Source of the DNA: Siderastrea siderea
Lineage: Eukaryota > Cnidaria > Anthozoa > Scleractinia > Rhizangiidae
DNA length: 64,000 nt
NCBI GenBank assembly: GCA_964030785.1
Contig: OZ034971.1
Coordinates: 38,554,304 to 38,618,303 of the forward strand
Direction: 5' to 3'
A program made the translations under genes and the position numbers. Below, piece after piece: positions 34,260 to 46,667 of this stretch (position 1 is its first letter; the number at the start of each line of letters is the position of its first letter). Under the pieces are notes generated by a model. That model searched no databases, was not told the DNA's origin, and saw only the letters and a list, made by a program, of their open reading frames with translations.

Positions 34260-35220
34260 AGAAGTTATACGCGAAACTAGAAAGATCTTTACTTTGAATC
34301 AATTCAATTATTTTTTAGCAAACCCACTGAACTAAGTCAGGTTTGTCCACACGCAGATAAGTGATAGATAAAAGTTCTTCTTTCCTAAACAAGATATGAA
34401 GTAAAAATAAAAAAAAGTGCCTTTCGCAGAAGCCTGATAATGGAGACGGAAAAAGTCTAAGAAGATACATCAAGTCTTTTAGAAGTTTAATTTATATTGT
34501 TCAATGCTCAGACATGAAATCATAAATGTGTTCATGGTAGCCATATGCGAATGCAGGTAATCATATTGAAACAATTTACTTAATTTACGTTTTTGTATGT
34601 TTGGACTTTATCACAAAAAATGCTGTTGTTGACAGTATTCAATTTTTCACTATTGTCAACAGTCTCATGTGGCACAATGAATTGAAACCCAAAGAGCGGT
34701 TTTGTTACATGCAGAGAAGGAAATTGATTACTTATCTGTTAGACTGTAACCCCGGTTATCTATAAACAGCCTTGATAAGTTTCAGCCTTAGGCCTCTTGC
34801 TATATTTAAAACTGCAATGTTTCCAGTCAGTCTTTTCTTACAATTGATAAAGTCGCCAAAAAATATGAGAAAGAAGAGAAAAACTCTCCGTGAAGTCTGC
34901 TGGCTAATTCACTTGTAATGGACCTAGTATGTTGTCAAGTGATAAATGGACTATCACTAACTTCCACTCAAGTAATTATGGGTGATCAACATGTAACTTC
35001 TTAATTCAGTACAAGAGCATGTCGAACAAGCAAGTCAGGGAAAAATAATTGAAATTCATCAATATGAACTGAAATCCGGCAAAATCCAATCATTTTCGAA
35101 AGAGGTAAGTGAGGGTTCCCGTCCGGAACCTTTCGTGTAACAAGGCAGTGATATAATAGAAAGCAGCTGTATGTTTTATAAGCTCTGTATAGTTTTGCCA
35201 CAATTGAAAACTTATACCGG
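34260..35220. other. Intergenic, nothing recognised
   Basis: AT-rich DNA without coding or repeat signals that I can support. Confidence 0.6.
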
Positions 35221-35236
35221 GACTATTCGCTCTCCC

Positions 35237-35237
35237 G

Positions 35238-35277
<40 letters not shown>
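35237..35277. repeat. (CT)n microsatellite, left tract
   Basis: An uninterrupted CT run of about 40 bp, ending at TAGATGTA, the left boundary of the candidate 5.4-kb transposon. Confidence 0.97.
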
Positions 35278-35278
<1 letters not shown>

Positions 35279-36996
35279 GATGTAAAGTGTGGCACTTTCG
35301 TCACGTTTTTTCTCTCTTAATAAAACTGCTTCAAAATATTGCCCTTTTGGATGAGACTCTAACAGTGCTAATAGGAGAGTACTTTGTATGTTCTGCTAGA
35401 GTTTCACGTTCACAGCATAAACTGTCTTAATATTTCAAAGCTTTTTACGTCGAAAAGGGTTAAAAAGTGCCACGGATCGGGGTTTCACAAACAAAAGAAG
35501 GGTAAAAGCCAATTCTATTCTCAATGAATGGATAGATAAGAGACCAATAAACGCTGGTATATTCCCCCGACCACCCCATCAATTTTAAACGGGGTATTGT
35601 ATAGACTGGCAGAAAGTCGGTTGTAAAGGTAGGAACTTTCATCTACGTTCAAGTTTACCGTTTCAAAAAAGCCCCTAAAGTTTACATTTTGAATTTGAAT
35701 GTTTCACTGTGGTCCAGGCATTTAAGAAAAAAATCTGTAACTTGGTTATATTAAAGGCTGTCAGCTTAGCATTGTGTTCACCAAGTTACAGAGTTTAACT
35801 TGCTTCGATTTGCGAATAACAACCACTTTTCTTCAACTATGTTTTGCTGCGAAGCCGCGTTAAAAAAGTGCCACATTTAGTAACACTCAGCTAGAAATTA
35901 CGACTAAGGGAGAAATTAACTTGCACAGTTCCGAATTTTTAATGCTTTGGTACATACACTGTCTCTGTATATGTCTTGCTCTCTTAGGCATTTCATGTTA
36001 GTAGCTCTTAACACAATGCTGCAGTTAGAGGTAAAACATGCTTGTCCTCGATGCAGGAGTGGGAATTAATAAACGACATACGGGTTTTGGTGTTTCAACT
36101 GACATTGTCGTCAAAGAGAAGTTTTAAACACCATATCTTGCACTTGCAAATACTAGAATTCCACTGAATTCATAGCATAATAAAAATACGCAGCAATGCA
36201 ATTTCCAGGAGCTGGTGTAAAACTCCAGGAAATCGGCTTATTCTTAGCAATTCTGATGCCGAATCAAGAACGATGGGCGGGAGAAGTAAAGGGTTCAGTC
36301 TTCAGTTAAGATTGCTTGTTATAATAAGAGAGTCAGTTATTCGGTTTTTAAACGAATGTTAAATCATTAATTCCGTCAACTTTAAAGTATATCTACTGCA
36401 TAAAGCTTCCGTCCCGTAATGAAATGCCTCGCCCTGGAGAAAAACACATGAACTGGTCAGCCAGGAACTGTTCGAGGGGTGGGCTGAGGGGGCCTTAACC
36501 CCTCACTTTTTGGTTCCATTAAAAAAAAAATTGGAAAAGTTGGAATATTTATCAGTCAATGTATAGTTTCAGGCTTAACCAGCATTTGGTTTTCTCCAGT
36601 TAGATCTAATTTTTATATGGACTAGACAAAAATGGAATAGTAACGGAATGCTCTACAAGAGTTCAAATCATCTTGTTATCATTTGGCTTCGGACTACTTG
36701 AAACTCACCTGTGCTCTAGGGGACTGAATCTTGAAGATTTTGAACCTGCTCAGATTTTAGTTAGATCTCCCTGTCATTTGGCCTCTAACTCTCGTGAACT
36801 CTATTGGACTATCTTCTGTTCTTAAAGAGTTTGAACTTCTGTCGACTCTTGTTCTTGTCTGGCCCGGGCATTAAGAACTGTAGACTGTCTGATAGGATTA
36901 TCGGCAACAGCGAGCTTAGACATTTGCTGCAAATCCTAGCCTCCCTATGCATGTACAACTAGAATAGCTGCACAAAAATCTTTTTCGCTGTTAACG

Positions 36997-37549
36997 ATGG
37001 AGTCAATAAGGCATCCAGCAATCAAGACATACATGGAAGAGCTAGTGCGAACTGGTAAAGTAGTAAAGGAAGAAGCCGAGCAAAGTGACCATGAGAGAGT
37101 AGAAGAAACGATGGAAGTGCTTGCCTGAACAAAGAAAGAAGTTGAGGAAGAAACCAAGAAAAGTAACGAGGAGAGAGTAGACGAAAAGAATAATGCCATC
37201 AAGCAGTTATTTGAGCCAGAGACAATGCACGTAGTATATCTATCGCCACTGTCAGGGAAAAATACGCTCGGATCCCATTCAATGCAACGAAGATGCAAAG
37301 AAGGTGTACGACAAAGTACGGGCTCAGTGGTGATATAAAGCGAAAGTGGACAATATGTCATCAACAGTTATCTTGGCACCAGAAAAGGAATCAGTTGCTG
37401 ACCGTGTCGACAGAATGTTCAATGAATCTAACAGTTACGAAGAAGATGAAGACAGTGATCACCCGTCCGACATTGTTTTGCCCACAGAAACTACTGCAAT
37501 GTCAAGGCCAGGCATATTCAAATTTTGCTTCGTTTGTTCTCAGATATAA
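36997..37549 (+). pseudogene. Decayed coding remnant inside the 5.4-kb element
   Basis: From ATG 36997 a Glu/Lys-rich frame (IKTYMEELVRTGKVVKEEAE) runs 43 codons to an in-frame TGA (37126-37128), then continues in the same frame to a stop near 37335. A second frame at 37346-37549 (VADRVDRMFNESNSYEEDED) may be its continuation after a frameshift. The composition suggests a once-coding, coiled-coil protein. I do not recognise it as a transposase, and no catalytic motif is visible. Confidence 0.35.
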
Positions 37550-38233
37550 TTAATGACGCCCCGATCTCAAAGCCTGTAATAAACAAAGATTGAAAAACGA
37601 CAGCAAGGGTAAAGAAATGATTACCGACTTCACAGCTTCCCAGGTGGTAAATTAACTGAAGTATGAATCAAAACAGAAGAGAGAAAAACTGCGACAGAAC
37701 TGTTAACTTGCATTGGAGATACTGACAATGTACTCTTCCTTAGCAGTGTGAAAGTCGGTGAATTTAGTGCCGTCTTGTGTTTTTTTTTTCGTCTGTATTA
37801 CATGTATCTGTGAAGCTAAGATTGGCTTGGCCAAATGCTATGAACATGCCAAGAACATGTATTTAGTTAGCAGCATGTCTAGGTGTTCAATATTTTTTTA
37901 TGAGTCAGGGAATGGTCCAAAACTAAGCCAACACGGTCCAACTGAGCCAAAACCTCCTTACATATACATTGTAAATGAGGACCTCTTAAGATCATTTTGA
38001 GGTCTGGTCCTGGTTGTTCAAGGGATGGATAACGTTATCCACCGAATCACTATGTAACAGATAGCGTAGTTACTTTTGAAAATGCTTATACACTGGATAA
38101 TGATTTAACCGGTGGATAGTGTTATCCTCCCTTTGAACAATCAGGGTCCGATGATAAGAAAGTAAGTATGTATAGACTTCAGCTTTGGCTAAAAATAGAC
38201 GTTCTTAGTAAAGAAAAAAAGGGGTTTTGACAT

Positions 38234-38240
38234 TATTTGT

Positions 38241-38284
<44 letters not shown>

Positions 38285-38293
38285 ATGTTTATT
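38234..38293. repeat. (TTTA)n microsatellite
   Basis: About fourteen perfect TTTA units, inside the candidate 5.4-kb element. Confidence 0.97.
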
Positions 38294-38378
38294 TATACAC
38301 GGAAACGATTAACACTCATACTGTTTCTATTTCAGTTCAACTTCACAATTTTCCTTTTTGTTGCTGTTAAAGGCTTTG

Positions 38379-38660
38379 GTTAAACTAGGAAATGCTGTTG
38401 AGAACACAAGTGTTTCCCAGTCTTACCATGTGAGAAGTAAAATGTTGCAGACTAAAATCGATCTTCTTGGACGCACGAAAATGTTTATTTAATCAAGTTG
38501 AAAGCATTCTTACTTTTTGGAAACTCGTCCTGCGTCCAAAACCTTATTTCCCTGTCAAGCTCTGAGGAAAACGTAAGAGGAAAATACGTTTCCGCAACAC
38601 TGTTTCCTAGTTTAGCCAGCCGCTCACTGATGTTCTGATAAACAATTTGTTCACATTAAG
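38379..38660. repeat. Inverted-motif repeat, copy A
   Basis: It starts with TTAAACTAGGAAATGCTGTT and later carries the inverse GTTTCCTAGTTTAGCC, then GCTCACTGATGTTCTGATAA. The same order of blocks recurs in copy B at 39108-39350. The inverted ends suggest a MITE, but similarity continues beyond them on the right, so the true boundary is unclear. Confidence 0.6.
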
Positions 38661-39107
38661 AATATTTTATTCCAAAATTCCCGCAAAAACAAAAACGGGT
38701 ATAGAACATAAAAAGCATTTTAGCCACCGAGGACTAAGTGACTTTGGGATCAGTATGCCTTTCCGGGAAACTGCCCACCTACCCCTTCCCTAATCTAACT
38801 CTTCGTAACAATATAATCATGACCTATATTTAAATAGGCTGCATTATGTGCGAGTTTGTCCATATCACCTACTCTTTTAATATCCGGTATTCAGGACAGT
38901 GTCTTTTGCACATGCAAGGCAAAGACGCTTTATCACTTAGTTCTCCACGTCCGTTTAACACGCAAGGCAAAGTTTCTATGACATAGTCCTCCACGATGAT
39001 GCGGGGTTTTTTTTATGTTAAGCATTGCATTCAAAATTTCTGCTACCGAAAGCAAGTTATTCGTTATCCATAATAACTGCGTTCCACGTTAGTGTCTGTT
39101 TTGTAGT

Positions 39108-39350
39108 AACGGCCTAAACTAGGAAATATTCTTGCAGACACAACTGTTCCCAGTTTTGTCATGCGAGAGGTAAATGTTGGGGACTCAAATCCTGCTTTTC
39201 GGAGGTACGAAATTTTTCTTTAATTAAGTCGAAAGCAGTCTTGCTTTCTGTTAAGCTACCGACGAAATATTTAGTGGAAGAAAAGTTTCCGCATCTGCGT
39301 TTCCTAGTTTAGCCAGCCTCTCACTGATATTGTGACAAACAACTTGTTTT
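39108..39350. repeat. Inverted-motif repeat, copy B
   Basis: CCTAAACTAGGAAATATTCT at the left, then GTTTCCTAGTTTAGCCAGCC and CTCACTGATATTGTGACAAA at the right, in the same orientation and block order as copy A. It is shorter and diverged. The two copies lie about 730 bp apart, consistent with an old local duplication. Confidence 0.6.
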
Positions 39351-40454
39351 CGTTACGTTTTTATCGTACAAACAGTTTTTACATAAAACATTGCATTCAT
39401 TGTTCAGAATAATTGAGGTCTTGTCATCTTAAATTTCATTAAACGTTGCCGTTTGAAGAATGCCGGACTATTGTATTGTATCTCTGTTCCTAAATGTCTT
39501 GAGGCCTTATGTGCGACTCGGTATGAAGAGGATGAGAGAGCGAGTAAATGTCTTCAGCGGTACCAGAGGTTTATGAACTTCTGGTGGTACTTTATACAAT
39601 AGATGGGAATACATCTACTGTGAGCCTGAAACTTTCCGCAAGAAAGTGATGTTTTCTATTTACAATTTTAATACAGAAATTTTAGAAAATGGAATATCAA
39701 TTGTTAATATGTCGTCAAAAGAGAATGGACTATTACCAGACACACCCTAATACTCAATAACTGTCAAATTATTCACACCCTCACTGGTCAAGAGCTATAG
39801 TCAATGAGGGTGGGGACCACGAAATTCACTTATTGAAAATGGCGCATTTACAATAGCATACCCTAAAGTTCCGATAGGATGAACGAACCCCAAAGGCTAC
39901 TATCGGAACTTTACGGTATTCTGTCGCGGGCGCGTTTTTCAAACAAAAATAAAGCCAATTCGACTCGTATCTTTTCCATGCTATTGTTAGAAAAAAAAAT
40001 CAACAATTTTTTGGTCTACACTCTTAATAGAAACTTGTCTCGGTCTATTGCAAATCCACGAATCTGATTGGTTCTCTCATCGTTGGCTATTTGCCGATAG
40101 ACAACGCTCGCGCGCACTTTGTCATGTTGAGAATTCAACAATTTGCATCTCTTTTTTAGACTTCTTGCTCTCGTCTTCTACGAGCGATAGTCAACTCAGC
40201 TACACCTGTTGACTACTTGCTTGTACAAAACGAGAGCAAGTAGTCTAATTAATAAAAAGACCATAGCAATGACTCAAGGAAATGTGAAATGACCCAATCT
40301 TGGCGTTGAAACGACGGGCCTGCAGCTCGTGATTTTGCTTTATTTTTGAGCATTTTCGGACGTTTCTATTGTGTATAAGAGTGTAAAATGTTGTATATTT
40401 GTTAACTATATATGGCTGAGGTTTTTAAATAAAGAAATAATTAAGAGTAAAGAC

Positions 40455-40658
40455 GTTTCGAAAGTGCCACATTTAAGTTGCAAAAGTGCCACAATGGTAC
40501 AAAAGTGCCACTAAGGTTACTTAAGTGCCACGGGGAAGTTAAAAAAGTGCCATGTGGCACGTTACGTAAGTGCCACTAGTTACTAAAGTGCCACACGAAG
40601 TTACAAAAGTGCCACTTAACGTTGCAAAAGTGCCACATCAACGTTACAAAAGTGCCAA
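40455..40658. repeat. AAAGTGCCAC tandem array
   Basis: About eleven copies of AAAGTGCCAC are spaced by 8-12 bp of variable sequence that often resembles ACGTTAC, a loose period near 20 bp. It forms the right subterminal region of the candidate 5.4-kb transposon and ends 9 bp before the (CT)n tract. Confidence 0.85.
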
Positions 40659-40665
40659 TACATCT

Positions 40666-40667
<2 letters not shown>

Positions 40668-40755
<88 letters not shown>
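40668..40755. repeat. (CT)n microsatellite, right tract
   Basis: About 44 uninterrupted CT units. The Leu-Ser and Arg-Glu open frames across it are artefacts. Confidence 0.98.
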
Positions 40756-40759
<4 letters not shown>

Positions 40760-40814
40760 AGGCTGCTAACATTAAAAGCGACCATTCCGAAGTTTTCCAC
40801 TGAGTTGAAGTAGC

Positions 40815-41126
40815 TAGGTTCCATTGATTCCTGCCGCAAAGTCGCACATGAGCCAAGGAGGCCCGCACAGCTGGAGCTTAACCCGATTTCTGTAGCATGA
40901 AGCAACTGAGGGTATTGCTACTCCTCCCTGGATGGGATGCTAGTCCATCGCAGGGTTACCCCTAGCAGTATGTCGCCGGTACCCATTTATACACCCGGGT
41001 GGAGAGAGACAATGTGGGGTAAAGTTTCTTGTCTAAGGAAACAACATGATAGCAGGGACTGGGGCTCGAACCACCGACCTTCAGATCTGAAGTCCAACGC
41101 ACTAACCACTACACCACCGCGCCCCC
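40815..41126 (-). mobile_element. tRNA-derived SINE, second family
   Basis: Read on the minus strand the head is GGCGCGGTGGTGTAGTGGTT. The A box TGGTGTAGTGG is at 41116-41106 and the B box GGTTCGAGCCC at 41072-41062. The body contains the complements of GGGTGGAGAGAGACAATGTG and CCTGGATGGGATGCTAGTCC, widespread in marine invertebrate genomes. It differs from the SINE at 33.95 kb in both head and body. It lies immediately beside the CT tract. Confidence 0.8.
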
Positions 41127-41129
41127 AAT

Positions 41130-42590
41130 AAGCCAGCATTCTTTTAAAAGTTTCAAAGCTATCTGCAGCTGTGTCATAGTTGAACTGAAGTTTATTATAG
41201 TTCTAAACTTACCGTATAACTCGAGGGTTGACGGATATAACTCCGCTCCGTATTTTCACTGATTTTGTGTCTCTGCACTCTCGAAAACTTTGACCTTTTA
41301 AATTTTGTGTGATTTTTCATTTCCTTTCCACTGGGGCAGAGGTGATAACGGGGATGGACCCTGAGACCAGAGTCTTTCGTGGGCGTGCAGATCAGAGATC
41401 AAAACTGTAACATTAATTATTTCAGACCGACTAAATGATTTGTATTTTCCATACTTTAGACGTAAGCAGTCTAAAATATTTCCGGCCTGACTAAAACCTG
41501 CACCCTCTGTTAGTAGTCCAAATTGGTCAAAATCTACGGAAAATCTACACCCTATTAATACCTCCTGTAAGAAAATATCCCCCCAGGGTCTAGGTTACAC
41601 AAGGTGCAATACATACGATAAACTTCCCATAAATATCCAGTAATGAATATAAAGAAGAGAGGATATTTAATTACTGCTTCAGTTTCGGCCATATGGATTA
41701 CTGAATTCCGCACATATATACGAGCAATGAAGAGGAGAGACAAAATCTTTTGTGAATTCCCTTCAACAAAATCACATTGTTTGGTTATTTTAGTTTACTT
41801 CTTATATATAGATATTTTTTTAGCAAAAAATGAAGCACACTTGGGGCGTTTTCTCGGAGTAAACTAACTCAAATACCATGCCATTTCCTTCGTGGCTGCT
41901 CTGCGTGGGCTTTGCTCGCTTTATTACTTACATTGATAACTACGATACTTAAATCGAAGTTATCGTTGTTGTTGTTGGGTCTTTTACGGACGTCAAATCG
42001 AGGAAAGAGTAACAATTATTCTTCAAAAAGAACCTTTCAATTACCAATTCTCACGCGATAAAAGATACCCATGTACCCAGCTTTGCATGTAACCTAAAAT
42101 CTTGCCTGTGGCTCTGACATTCGGCTCGTTCATGCACGCACGTTCTTAAAGCTAATGTCAAAGACATTATAGGTGGTAATTCACTTTGAAGGCAGATTTT
42201 TTACGCTTATAAACCTTGTTAGTGTCTTGTTGTGTTATATTTTAGCGCCATGCTTTAGGAGGCGAGATCTAGATTAGGCTGTAATCGGCTTTACCAAGTA
42301 CACGATTATTGTAATCTCATGATTGGATCCTGTTTAAATCCGTAAGGCTGACCGCAAATCTCAGTTTTTAAATCCAATGAAGGAAGAACTTTTCAATATT
42401 AACTTATCCCTTTTTGCTTGCAGTTACTCCGCAAGAGATAGATTTAGATTTAGGCGGAGTTTGTACGTGGCAGAAAGTTTTCGAAACGTAGATTGAAGGA
42501 ATAAAGTAACTACAGCTGTATATCCCAAAAGGGTCATGGAAAACATTTCCAAGGATAATCTTCTGAAAGCTAATTCAGAAACGATTCTTC
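41130..42590. other. Intergenic, nothing recognised
   Basis: AT-rich sequence with only short GTT repeats near 41965. No gene or element that I can support. Confidence 0.55.
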
Positions 42591-42599
42591 GTCCTTCTT

Positions 42600-43150
42600 T
42601 ATGGTGATGGCAGCTCAAGTCGCCATCGCGTTAAGATTTATATTTAATGATACTAATTCTAGTTATGACGAGTTGTTAAAGAAAGCAGAGATAGCATCTT
42701 TATACAATGGAAGAATACATAATATGCTTACTGTAGTTTTCAAAAGCTTATTTGTTTCTTCGTATCCTAAATATCTAAAGGAACTGTTCACTCTTCGAAA
42801 CTCCAAGTATTTATTAAGAGGAAATAATATACTGACCTTGCCTGAACCGAGAACAACAAGTTATGGACTCGAATCTATTAAATACGAAGCTGTAAAACAT
42901 TGGAACTCGCTCTCAGACAGTATAAGAACAACGACGTCGCTAAAAGAATGCAAGAAGGCCATAAAGAAACACGAACGCTCAGGGTTTTAATAACTTTTAA
43001 TTATTTTAGATGATTTAATTAATTAATCAATTTACTTTTCATTATTATTTTATTATTACTATTATTATTTACTCGAAGATATTAGCTCAACAGAGCTACT
43101 CTGTAAATTCGAGTGAAAATAAAGTGTGTATATATGTATATGCATTATAT
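42600..43150 (+). mobile_element. 5'-truncated LINE: C-terminal reverse transcriptase fragment and 3' tail
   Basis: An open frame at 42601-42990 contains ALRFIFNDTNSSYDELLKKA, then YPKYLKELFTLRNSKYLLRG and TTSYGLESIKYEAVKHWNSL. This is the typical segment after the palm domain in cnidarian CR1/Jockey-type LINE proteins. The upstream catalytic part is missing. Downstream, AATAAAGTG and a TATATG-type tail fit a LINE 3' end. Amino-acid identity to living copies cannot be judged here. Confidence 0.7.
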
Positions 43151-45350
43151 GTTACATCTTAGCATTCAGGATAGAGGTTAAAATTGAGATTGACCACCAG
43201 CTTACTGCCGGTTTGAAATGATGAAAGTCTGAAAGGAAATTGCGCGGTCTCAGTTAAATAACAAAAGCGCCAACTTGCTGCCATAAGGGCAGTCTGAAAA
43301 AGAGGTCGACGTTCAGAAAAACGATACCAGTGTTTTGTTTAGATGTTCAAGTCATGGTTTGATAAAAACGGGCGCTTTTAAAATCATTATTGTGAACTGG
43401 TCTCATCTGATTCCAGCTAAACACTGCCATTTTTGATGTTAACTATAAACAATATATCGAAAGCTTCTATTTGTAGAGAGAGAACTGAGGTTGTTTTGCA
43501 GTTTAATTTACTTACTTGGGATGTGTTTCCAGATCAATACGTAACAAAACCCTTTATAAAAACAAGAAGTCAATGTGAATTAAATCGGTTCGCACGGACT
43601 GCAAAAAACTGCTCTGCAAACCGGGAAACTCGGCCCCAAGACAAAGGTTCCATTTGTAGAAGGAAAACCGAGACTTTTGGGCAGTTTACATTCCACAAAA
43701 AAGTTTGCTGAAACCCGGTAAGTTTGGATGCGTGCTGTAAAGTGGAGTGTAGCTAAGACTGGGTGGAGGGCAATGGACAAGACCGCATGAAATAAGCTTA
43801 ATGTAAGGGAAGACCAGCTTAACGGGTTAAGGGTCATAAAAAGCTTTAACTGCAGTACAGCGAACAAAATGAAGAGCAGCTCTTATATCGCTAACTGCCA
43901 ATAAAGTGTTAAGCGACAGTTAGCACTATCCTCAGTCAAAAATAGGCCTCAAAACTCAGTTGTGAAACGATTTTTGAGAGTGAAATTAAAAAGCTCTTAA
44001 ATGATAAAATGCCTTTGAAGCGCCATACACCCCCCCCCCCTTCACTCTAAGCAATACAAACCCTTACGTAGGGCTCAAAATAAAATTGCGTGCATAAATC
44101 ATTTTTCTTGAAGTCGTTTACGATTACAACTATTTGTTTGCTTTAGGCTTTTTGTGAGTAATGCCGTGTGATATTACCGTATTTTTAAGTTAAAACTTTC
44201 GAATCAGGAAATACGGCACACGCGCGTGCCGGCTAAAACACCCTTTGTGTGTGTTCCCCGCCAAGCTCAAGAGCAGTTGCATGACAGGGCATTGTCTGGT
44301 TATATTCAATGAATGTTTGCACGAAAACGGTCTTGGAAATAACTGCTCATTACGAACATTAGCTGTCCCTGCTACATATTTTTTATTGGCCATACACCCC
44401 CAATATCTGTGTGGTATAAGGTGATATTTAATGCCCTAACGTAAAACCAGTGCACATTTAAGATAAAGAAAATGGCGCGATTGCTTGCATAACCTGATGC
44501 AAACACCTGAGAATATTTGGAAGAATTTAAAAGTTTATGTCAACCAGAGCAGCTGTTTTAGGGTGTATCCATGCGTTTCTGACCCTTTAACCTTTAACGC
44601 TTTAACTAATATTAGTCAAAGTCATGTCCCCTTTTATCCGCATTAATATGAGAACTTAGTAAATTTCCAAAACTCATCTTAACCTTTCCAATGTATGGAT
44701 ATCTCATACAAAGAGCTCTTTTAATCATTGCAGGTTAAAAGTTAGTTGCGTTTGCACTCAGTATCCATTTAGCAGTACTTTCCCGTGGTACTAGTGTTTA
44801 CTTCAAACCGCAGAAGTTAGAATGATCTATCGATGGAGTCTTTGGATAAAATCTATAGCAGGATTTTCCTGTGGTACTGTTCCCATATAATGAAACTTAA
44901 TTGTTTTTTATAGTTCGACTCTTCAGGTACTCTCGGAGCAAAAGGTACAAGTTGCGCAATTGTCAAGGTGCATGATGTTTTTAAAAAACGTAAATTCAAT
45001 AGTTGAGCGAAATCCATCCGGATGAAGGGATTTTTAGGGCAATTGTCTTAGTTAAGATTCGTATAGGATTTGTTTGATAAGAAACATTGATTTTCTGAAG
45101 AGGTTTAGTCGAGATAACAACGACTTATGGCCGTGAACATTCGTGATGGCAAGTAGATTTGTCTTTTGTAGAAAGAATGAAAGGCCACTTAGAAACCACC
45201 CTAGTGGGAGGAATTCCCTATATTTGCGGGTTCTACTGAAATATTACATGCGCAATTGATTAAATTACTTTATTGAAAAACAAGTCGTAGTAATTAGTTC
45301 CTCCAAGAGTTAAGGAATGTAAGCTGTGATCGATAGGCTCTCGGAGGGGG
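43151..45350. other. Intergenic, repeat remnants only
   Basis: Mostly AT-rich. A diverged relative of the 107-bp family S is at about 44750-44890 (CAGTACTTTCCCGTGGTACT and a second such phrase). A C run lies near 44030 and a long G run at about 45346-45360, where a copy of family G begins. Confidence 0.5.
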
Positions 45351-45517
45351 GGGGGGGGGTTGGGGTACTTCCGTCAATTTAGGATAGGTGTGTACCGCAG
45401 AGGTTCTTAAACCCTGACCCTATTTAAGGGGGAGCATGCGTGGACTCTGCGAAAGCAGACGTGGATTTTGAGCGGGAGACGTTTCCCTTCCCTCGAACGC
45501 AAATACACGTTGTATAA

Positions 45518-46414
45518 ATGCCAAACAACAAGAAAAATAAGAGGGGTGATCGAGGATCCTTGGAAGAAACGCCAAAAGATGTCAAGCGTCCAAATTTGGA
45601 CGCAACCGAAGAATCTCAGTCAACGGAACAACTCCAAGACGAAGACAATATGGCGGACGAAGAAAAGGAACCAACACTGTCACAAATAAGGGACATGCTA
45701 CGAGACCTACAAAAGTCAGTTGCAGCAATTTTAAAAGAAAATAACAACCTTAAAGAGGAACTATCACAAATTAAATCTTCTTTCCAGTCCCAAGGTCGTG
45801 AAATTAGCAAGTTGAAGGAGACTTTGGCGAAGGTCACAAACGAAAATGTATCTCTTGTGAGTCAACTGGAACAAGCTAGGAAGAAATTAAGGGATCAAGA
45901 GGAGGAAACAACAAGACTGTGGGCGGAGCAGGATGAGTTAGAGCAGTACAGTAGAAAGAATTCTCTCGAAATTCACGGATTACCCGAGAACGTTTATTCA
46001 TCCACCGAAGAAGCAGTGTTAAAATTGGCCGGAGCGCTAAATGTCGAAATGTCCGCTAGTGATATTGAAATCTCGCATAAGCTCAGAAGAAAGGGAGAAA
46101 CTTTCATCATCGCCAAATTCGTCAGTCATAAGGTTAAAACAAGACTATACAAGGAAAGAACGAAATTAAAAGACATCCGAATAGCGAGTGTGTTTCCAAG
46201 CTTCTCTAATGCTGCCTCTGCGGGGGTAAATCGTGTTTACATCAACGAAAACTTAACAGCGTATCGTCGAAAACTGGTTGCTATAGGAAGAGAAATGCGG
46301 GAAGATGGAACTATTAACAACATCTGGGCCATTGACGGCAAAGTATTTGTCAAAACCTCACCGGATGGCTCGCCAACAAGAATCCGTGAAGAGGATGACT
46401 TCAAAAACCTTTAA
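45518..46414 (+). CDS. LINE ORF1 protein, intact, 298 residues
   Basis: The protein begins with a basic stretch (NKKNKRGDR). Residues about 45-145 form a coiled coil with heptad Leu/Ile spacing (LRDLQKSVAAILKENNNLKE). Then comes LEQYSRKNSLEIHGLPENV, the conserved entry to the L1 ORF1 RNA-binding fold, and a charged tail to residue 298. In the family this protein trimerises and coats the LINE RNA as a nucleic-acid chaperone. No CCHC zinc knuckle is visible. ATG 45518 is the first in frame. It is intact even though ORF2 is broken. Confidence 0.8.
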   Translation: MPNNKKNKRGDRGSLEETPKDVKRPNLDATEESQSTEQLQDEDNMADEEKEPTLSQIRDMLRDLQKSVAAILKENNNLKEELSQIKSSFQSQGREISKLKETLAKVTNENVSLVSQLEQARKKLRDQEEETTRLWAEQDELEQYSRKNSLEIHGLPENVYSSTEEAVLKLAGALNVEMSASDIEISHKLRRKGETFIIAKFVSHKVKTRLYKERTKLKDIRIASVFPSFSNAASAGVNRVYINENLTAYRRKLVAIGREMREDGTINNIWAIDGKVFVKTSPDGSPTRIREEDDFKNL

Positions 46415-46667
46415 TTGAGTGAATGAGTAATCGCTCATACTCTGATAAGTTAACCCAGTTTTTTCCTTTTTGTTTTTCCTTTTCCTTTTTTCCTTCGGAC
46501 TCTTTATACTATGGTTTATTGCGTTTAGAGGAGGGGGAAGGGTTTTTTTTTTGTCATAAAAGCCGGAAGGAGGGTAAGTACCCTATATCTTGATAAATTT
46601 GTGTGTTTGTGTGTGTGTACGCTTCTAGTTTATTTGCATTAAAAACCCAATTACCGTGTTAACTTAA

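Larger units (their letters stand above)
35276..40667. mobile_element. Candidate 5.4-kb DNA transposon inserted in a CT microsatellite
   Basis: The left boundary is CTAGATGTA directly after a (TC)n tract (35241-35275); the right boundary is the inverse, TACATCTAG, directly before another (CT)n tract (40668-40755). Just inside each end lies TGGCACTTT in inverted orientation. The heptamer GTGCCAC recurs near both ends: about 11 times at 40460-40658, and at 35289, 35464 and 35864 (one inverted), but I did not see it in between. Subterminal repeats of this kind are typical transposase-binding arrays. The interior has only a decayed coding trace (36997-37549). The superfamily is unassigned, and the CT flanks prevent seeing a target duplication. 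Confidence 0.45.

Noticed and set aside
40455..40658. Regularly spaced AAAGTGCCAC copies resembling a CRISPR array
   Set aside because: The repeats are only 10 bp, spacers are 8-12 bp and similar to each other, no cas genes are present and the genome is animal.
40576..40905. Frames rich in Arg-Glu or Leu-Ser across the CT tract
   Set aside because: They are translations of a dinucleotide repeat.
41062..41126. A minus-strand tRNA gene
   Set aside because: Same reasoning: a tRNA-like SINE head followed by a long SINE body.
42424..42618. A minus-strand frame before the truncated LINE
   Set aside because: It runs against the LINE fragment and has no recognisable content.
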